A DNA stretch of 64,000 nucleotides from Pseudomonas asgharzadehiana. GTDB taxonomy: Bacteria > Pseudomonadota > Gammaproteobacteria > Pseudomonadales > Pseudomonadaceae. The stretch's first letter is position 1. Each line of letters opens with the position of its first letter. Of the stretch, positions 60,089-64,000 are shown piece after piece. Both the position numbers and the translations under genes were made by a program. The DNA lies in the NCBI RefSeq assembly GCF_019139815.1, contig NZ_CP077079.1:1426001-1490000 (forward strand). Direction: 5' to 3'. The notes under the pieces were generated by a model, which had not been told where the DNA came from, did no database searches, and worked only from the letters and a program-made list of their open reading frames with translations.

Positions 60089-60529
60089 TTACTTTTTCTT
60101 CTTGGCTGAAGCGGGGGCAGGGCAATCCGCTTCCACGAACTTCACCGATGCCACCGGGCGGTTAGTTTTGTTCTCGGTGATTTCGTAGCGCATGACCGCG
60201 CCCTTGGCCATCAGCTCGCGATAACCCTTGTTCAGGCACACGCTCTGGCCCAGCTGGAAATACACAGCCTTAGGGTTGGCCCGCATCTGTTCGGCGCGGT
60301 CGGGCAGTACGCTGAGGTGATCGATCAGTTGCATGCCTTCAACGGTGTAGGCCACTTCCAGGGTTTTTTCATCGATTTCCCGGGGCAGGTCCTTGTTGCT
60401 TTCGGTTGCGACGCTTTGCAGCTTCCTGTTCATTTGCGCCTCCAGCAGCGAGGCCGCCTGGGCGCCTACGGGCAAAACCAGCGCAAGCGCAATGGATGGG
60501 GCGGCAAGGCGCAGCATGGAACGCAGCAT
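60089..60529 (-). CDS. PA3611-family secreted protein
   Basis: 146 residues. Signal peptide (LRLAAPSIALALVLPVGAQAA), then YTVEGMQLIDHLSV, VYFQLGQSVCLNKGYRELMA and a C-terminal disulfide partner (FVEADCP), ending KKKK. Matches P. aeruginosa PA3611, described as quorum-sensing-regulated. Periplasmic or secreted; function unclear. Confidence 0.78.
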   Translation of the reverse strand: MLRSMLRLAAPSIALALVLPVGAQAASLLEAQMNRKLQSVATESNKDLPREIDEKTLEVAYTVEGMQLIDHLSVLPDRAEQMRANPKAVYFQLGQSVCLNKGYRELMAKGAVMRYEITENKTNRPVASVKFVEADCPAPASAKKKK

Positions 60530-60707
60530 GAAACTCTCCTGATTCGGTTACTGGTGCATAGACCAGCCACTGCGCTGTGCGTTCAGTGGCGGGCAATTAT
60601 AGGTGAGCCCTTGCCACTACAGCCAGGCGTATCGCTGGTAAACTGCCGCCACTTCAACCTTTCTTGAGCTATCCCGTGTCGATCTCTCCGTCCCTGCGGC
60701 GCATCCG

Positions 60708-61427
60708 ATGAACCACGCCGTCTCCCGCCTGCGTACCCAGCGTCTGGCGCGTGCTATCAAGCCCTTCGTCAACCGGGGCTCCCGTGCCGAACGCTGCCCC
60801 GGTTGCCGGGTGATCCCCGAGTACTGCCTGTGCGATTGGCGGCCCAGGGTCCAGGCCAAGTCCGCCATGTGCCTGCTGATGCATGATGTCGAGCCGATGA
60901 AGCCCAGCAACACTGGCTGGTTGATCGCCGATGTCATCGAAGACACGACCGCCTTCGCGTGGTCGCGAACCGAAGTCGATCCCGAGTTGCTCACCTTGCT
61001 CGCTGACCCGCAATGGCAGCCCTATATCGTGTTCCCCGGCGAATTCGTGGCGCCTGAACGGGTGGTCGGTGAGGTCAAGGTGGAAGAGGGCAAGCGCCCG
61101 TTGTTTATCCTGCTGGATGGCACTTGGAGTGAAGCGCGCAAGATGTTTCGCAAGAGCCCTTATTTGGAGCATTTGCCGGTCCTGAGCCTGGCGCCTGAGC
61201 AACTGTCGCGTTACAAACTGCGCCGGTCCAAGCGCGATGATCATTTCTGCACCGCCGAAGTCGCCGCCTTGTGTCTGGAGTTGGCCGCCGACGGTGCCGC
61301 CAGCGAAGTACTGGACGCCTACCTCGACGTCTTCAGCACTCATTACCTGGCCGCCAAGTTCCAGATGCCTTTGGACCCGACTGATATCGTCCATACTCGA
61401 CTGGCGCCCTATATACCGAGCGTATAG
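60708..61427 (+). CDS. tapT: DTW-domain tRNA-uridine aminocarboxypropyltransferase
   Basis: 239 residues. N-terminal zinc-like CPGCRVIPEYCLC, DTW-family motif LLDGTWSEARKM near 145, and a C-terminal EVAALCLE helix. Transfers the aminocarboxypropyl group of SAM to uridine 47 of tRNA (acp3U). The symbol follows the E. coli enzyme; the family assignment is firm. Confidence 0.87.
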   Translation: MNHAVSRLRTQRLARAIKPFVNRGSRAERCPGCRVIPEYCLCDWRPRVQAKSAMCLLMHDVEPMKPSNTGWLIADVIEDTTAFAWSRTEVDPELLTLLADPQWQPYIVFPGEFVAPERVVGEVKVEEGKRPLFILLDGTWSEARKMFRKSPYLEHLPVLSLAPEQLSRYKLRRSKRDDHFCTAEVAALCLELAADGAASEVLDAYLDVFSTHYLAAKFQMPLDPTDIVHTRLAPYIPSV

Positions 61428-61680
61428 CCAGACGACGTTTGCATGATGGCACCGTAAAGCCACTCGCCGCTAAAATGCCCACTGGGCGTGGTGCTTGACC
61501 CCCCAGGCTACGCTGGGCATGCTGGGCGCCGATTGGGGCGCAACCGTGACTTTTCGACGTCGTTCCAGGCGCTTTTGACGTCGAGTTTGCCCTGTGGCAA
61601 TGGCTGCCTGGCCGCTGCCGTGTGTACTGGCGAACCCTGAACCCATCAGGGCTGCCTTAAAAAACAGGATCATTTAATCA

Positions 61681-62331
61681 ATGGCCACATACGAAATCCT
61701 GATAGCCGATGACCATCCGCTGTTTCGCAGTGCGCTGCATCAAGCGGTGACCCTGGGCCTTGGCCCGGACGTGCGCCTGGTCGAAGTGGCCAGCATTGCC
61801 GAGTTGGAGACCCGCCTCGCCGAAAAGTCCGACTGGGATCTGGTGCTGCTCGACCTGAACATGCCCGGTGCCTACGGTTTTTCGGGGTTGGTGTTGTTAC
61901 GCGGGCAATACCCGCAGATCCCGGTGGTGATGGTCTCGGCCCAGGAAGACGCCGACGTGGTGGTGCGCTCCAAAGAGTTTGGCGCTAGCGGTTTCATTCC
62001 CAAGTCCAGCGCCATGGACGATATTCAGAACGCCGTGCGCAAAGTGCTCGATGGCGATGTGTCCTGGCCGCCGCAGGCGTTCGAAGAAATCAACGTGTCC
62101 GACGAAGCCAAGGCTGCCCGTGACGGCCTCGCCAGTTTGACGCCCCAGCAGTTCCGGGTATTGACCATGGTCTGCGAGGGCTTGTTGAACAAGCAGATTG
62201 CCTACGAGCTGAGCGTGTCGGAAGCGACCATCAAGGCGCATGTGACAGCAATTTTCCGCAAACTGAATGTGCGGACGCGGACTCAGGCGGCGCTGCTTTT
62301 GCAACAACTTGAGTCAATTTCGTCGCAATAA
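61681..62331 (+). CDS. erdR: Response regulator ErdR
   Basis: 216 residues. Receiver domain (ADDHPLFRSALHQ, phosphoacceptor in LVLLDLNMPGAYG) and LuxR HTH (LTPQQFRVLTMVCEGLLNKQ). Matches ErdR (PA3604), which controls ethanol and acetate metabolism in P. aeruginosa; it is followed by dgkA as PA3604-PA3603 are. Confidence 0.85.
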   Translation: MATYEILIADDHPLFRSALHQAVTLGLGPDVRLVEVASIAELETRLAEKSDWDLVLLDLNMPGAYGFSGLVLLRGQYPQIPVVMVSAQEDADVVVRSKEFGASGFIPKSSAMDDIQNAVRKVLDGDVSWPPQAFEEINVSDEAKAARDGLASLTPQQFRVLTMVCEGLLNKQIAYELSVSEATIKAHVTAIFRKLNVRTRTQAALLLQQLESISSQ

Positions 62332-62406
62332 AATGTCACGGGTTCACGCTTTTTTGACTTTGCGTGATCTAGCTTCCCCACTTCTTTGGTTCAGTTGCCT
62401 ACGTCT

Positions 62407-62769
62407 ATGTCGCCTTTCAAGGGTCAAACCGGTATCAAACGTATCTTCAATGCGGGGGGCTATTCCCTGGATGGCCTGCGCGCGGCCTTCACTGGCGAGG
62501 CGGCTTTCCGTCAGTTGGTGCTGCTCAACGTGATCCTGATCCCGCTGAGCTTTTTCCTGAACGTCAGCCGGGTCGAGCGCGCTTTGCTGATTGCGGTATG
62601 CCTGTTGGCCCTGATTGTCGAGTTGCTCAACTCGGCGGTGGAAGCGGCCATCGATCGCATCTCTCTGGACCGCCACCCCCTGTCGAAAAACGCCAAGGAC
62701 ATGGGCAGCGCCGCGCAATTCGTCGCGCTGACCATGATCACTCTGGTATGGGCAGTGATCCTGGTCTGA
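62407..62769 (+). CDS. dgkA: Diacylglycerol kinase
   Basis: 120 residues from ATG 62407. Three transmembrane helices and family motifs GEAAFRQLVLLNV and VELLNSAVEAAIDR. Recycles diacylglycerol to phosphatidate in the inner membrane. Confidence 0.94.
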   Translation: MSPFKGQTGIKRIFNAGGYSLDGLRAAFTGEAAFRQLVLLNVILIPLSFFLNVSRVERALLIAVCLLALIVELLNSAVEAAIDRISLDRHPLSKNAKDMGSAAQFVALTMITLVWAVILV

Positions 62770-62772
62770 GCC

Positions 62773-63699
62773 TCAGGCAATGTTCGGCAGTACGATCTCG
62801 TCGCTGCGTTGAACCCCTGCGGTGAAAGCGCGGCACAGCTCCAAAAACTCGCGCATCGCCGAGGTCTGGTACTTCTGCTTGTGCCAGATGAAGTAGAACT
62901 GTCGCGCCAGGTCCAGGTCCGGGGTCTCCACCGGCACCAGGCTGCCGCGCCGAAACGCGTCGCGCAGCGCCAGGCGCGAGATGCAGCCAATCCCCAATCC
63001 GGATTCCACGGCGCGCTTGATCGCTTCGGTGTGTTCCAGCTCCAGGCGGATATTCAGTGCGCTGCGGTGATGGCGCATGGCCTGGTCGAAAGTCAGGCGC
63101 GTGCCTGAGCCTTGTTCGCGCAGGATCCACGCTTCATGGGTCAGCTCTTGCATCGTTGCCACGCCGCGTTTGGCCAGGTGATGCTGCGGCGCGCAAAACA
63201 CCACCAACTCATCTTCGACCCAGGTTTGCACTTCGATGTCCGGATGGCTGCAGTCGCCTTCGATTAGACCCAGGTCAATTTCGTAATGCGCAACCTGGTG
63301 CACGATATTGGCAGTGTTTTGCACATGCAGCTTCACTTGGCTTTCCGGGTGCTGCTGCATGAAGCTGCCGATCAACAGCGTCGCCAGGTAATTACCGATG
63401 GTCAAGGTGGCGCCGACTGCCAGGGAGCCGAAGCCGGACTTGCCATTGAGCAAGTCCTCGATCTCCTTGGCCTGGTCCAGCAATGCCACCGCCTGCGGTA
63501 ATAGCTGATGGCCGAGCGCGTTGAGGCTCAGGCGTTTACCGGCACGGTCGAATAATTGGCAGCTGGATTGGCGCTCCAACTCGGTAATCGACGTGCTGGC
63601 CGCAGATTGGGATAAGGCCAGAAGGCCAGCAGCGCGTGAGACGCTTTCCTGCTGGGCGACGGCGACGAAGACTTGCAGTTGACGGAGAGTAAATCGCAT
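62773..63699 (-). CDS. finR: LysR-type regulator FinR
   Basis: 308 residues from ATG 63699 (MRFTLRQLQVFVAVAQQESV), chosen because the HTH begins there; an upstream extension is not family-like. N-terminal winged HTH, then a LysR effector domain. Divergent from fpr with about 125 bp between, the arrangement of FinR, which activates fpr under redox stress. Confidence 0.88.
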   Translation of the reverse strand: MRFTLRQLQVFVAVAQQESVSRAAGLLALSQSAASTSITELERQSSCQLFDRAGKRLSLNALGHQLLPQAVALLDQAKEIEDLLNGKSGFGSLAVGATLTIGNYLATLLIGSFMQQHPESQVKLHVQNTANIVHQVAHYEIDLGLIEGDCSHPDIEVQTWVEDELVVFCAPQHHLAKRGVATMQELTHEAWILREQGSGTRLTFDQAMRHHRSALNIRLELEHTEAIKRAVESGLGIGCISRLALRDAFRRGSLVPVETPDLDLARQFYFIWHKQKYQTSAMREFLELCRAFTAGVQRSDEIVLPNIA

Positions 63700-63823
63700 A
63701 TCGATATAACCGATAACCCTTATCTTAATAATCCAGTTAACAGATATTGTCGCCGCCATTAGAATGCTGTGCAATTGCGCGCTTCATCTCTGGCGCAGAC
63801 CCACTTCCAGGAGTCCCCCGTAC

Positions 63824-64000
63824 ATGAGCAACATGAACCACGAGCGTGTCCTCAGTGTTCATCACTGGAACGACACTCTGTTCAGCTTCAAGTGCACCCG
63901 TGATCCGGGCCTGCGCTTCGAGAACGGTCAGTTCGTGATGATCGGCCTGCAACAGCCCAACGGCCGCCCGCTCATGCGTGCTTACTCCATTGCCAGCCCG
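63824..64000 (+). CDS. fpr: Ferredoxin-NADP reductase (5' part, cut by window edge)
   Basis: 59 codons visible from ATG 63824 (CAGGAG upstream). MSNMNHERVLSVHHWNDTLF, FENGQFVMIGL and the FAD-binding RAYSIASP motif are those of Pseudomonas Fpr. Reduces ferredoxin or flavodoxin with NADPH and limits oxidative damage. Regulated by the divergent finR. Confidence 0.93.
   Translation, partial: MSNMNHERVLSVHHWNDTLFSFKCTRDPGLRFENGQFVMIGLQQPNGRPLMRAYSIASP

Noticed and set aside
1..64000. tRNA genes or a tRNA attachment site for the prophage
   Set aside because: No cloverleaf-like sequence noticed near int or the right flank; integration appears intergenic.

Overview
The window is chromosome from a member of the Pseudomonas fluorescens group, carrying a temperate podovirus prophage. 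The evidence is GC-rich codon use, the Pseudomonas gene orders pyrC-motY-argG, nth-rsxB-metG-apbC, rsmZ-fdxA-mutS, cinA-recA-recX and finR/fpr, a recognisable RsmZ regulatory RNA with a GacA box, and P. fluorescens-type REP elements.

Left chromosomal arm (1-13.6 kb). It holds pyrimidine synthesis (pyrC, cut by the window edge), a flagellar stator-associated protein (motY), arginine synthesis (argG), an orphan BvgA/RocA-like response regulator, base-excision repair (nth), a short RnfB/RsxB-like iron-sulfur protein, metG, the Fe-S carrier apbC, the sRNA rsmZ, ferredoxin fdxA and mismatch repair mutS. The apbC-rsmZ neighbourhood looks like a rearrangement junction: dcd (expected after apbC) and rpoS (expected beside rsmZ) are both absent.

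Prophage (about 13.7 to 47.5 kb; exact ends unresolved). At the left edge is an AT-rich three-gene cassette of unknown function (13795-15779), the best candidate here for an undescribed system. It is followed by a tyrosine integrase with a DUF4224 gene, a small-gene block, a cI-like repressor, two tandem Cro-like proteins and an early operon whose genes overlap by ATGA. That operon encodes a Rha-type regulator, an O-like initiator with iteron-like repeats inside its gene, a DnaC-like loader, a DnaB-like helicase and a Q-like antiterminator. An AT-rich lipoprotein gene lies reversed between Q and the lysis cassette (holin, SAR endolysin, Rz/Rz1). The virion module is of Bordetella BPP-1 / epsilon15 type: terminase, portal, Bbp19-like protein, scaffold, capsid, Bbp16-like cement protein, tail tube proteins, internal virion proteins and a beta-helix tailspike.

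Accessory right flank (47.5-56.3 kb). This is a mosaic of small regulators (excisionase- and HTH-like), a DUF2388 secreted protein, a DUF4411/PIN plus Xre-ImmA metallopeptidase pair, small membrane proteins including two diverged copies of one gene, an orphan DUF4224-excisionase gene, an Rz gene fragment and an AT-rich gene of unknown function. It ends with an S24 repressor, a LexA-like box and a holin directly before cinA. The repressor-holin pair resembles the front end of the R-tailocin cluster often found between mutS and cinA in this group, without its tail genes.

Right chromosomal arm (56.4-64 kb). It holds the SOS genes cinA, recA (with a clear LexA box) and recX, then a LOG-family protein, a PA3611-type secreted protein, a DTW-domain tRNA modification enzyme, erdR, dgkA, and finR divergent from fpr. 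The mobile DNA therefore sits between two divergently transcribed DNA-repair units, mutS and cinA-recA-recX.
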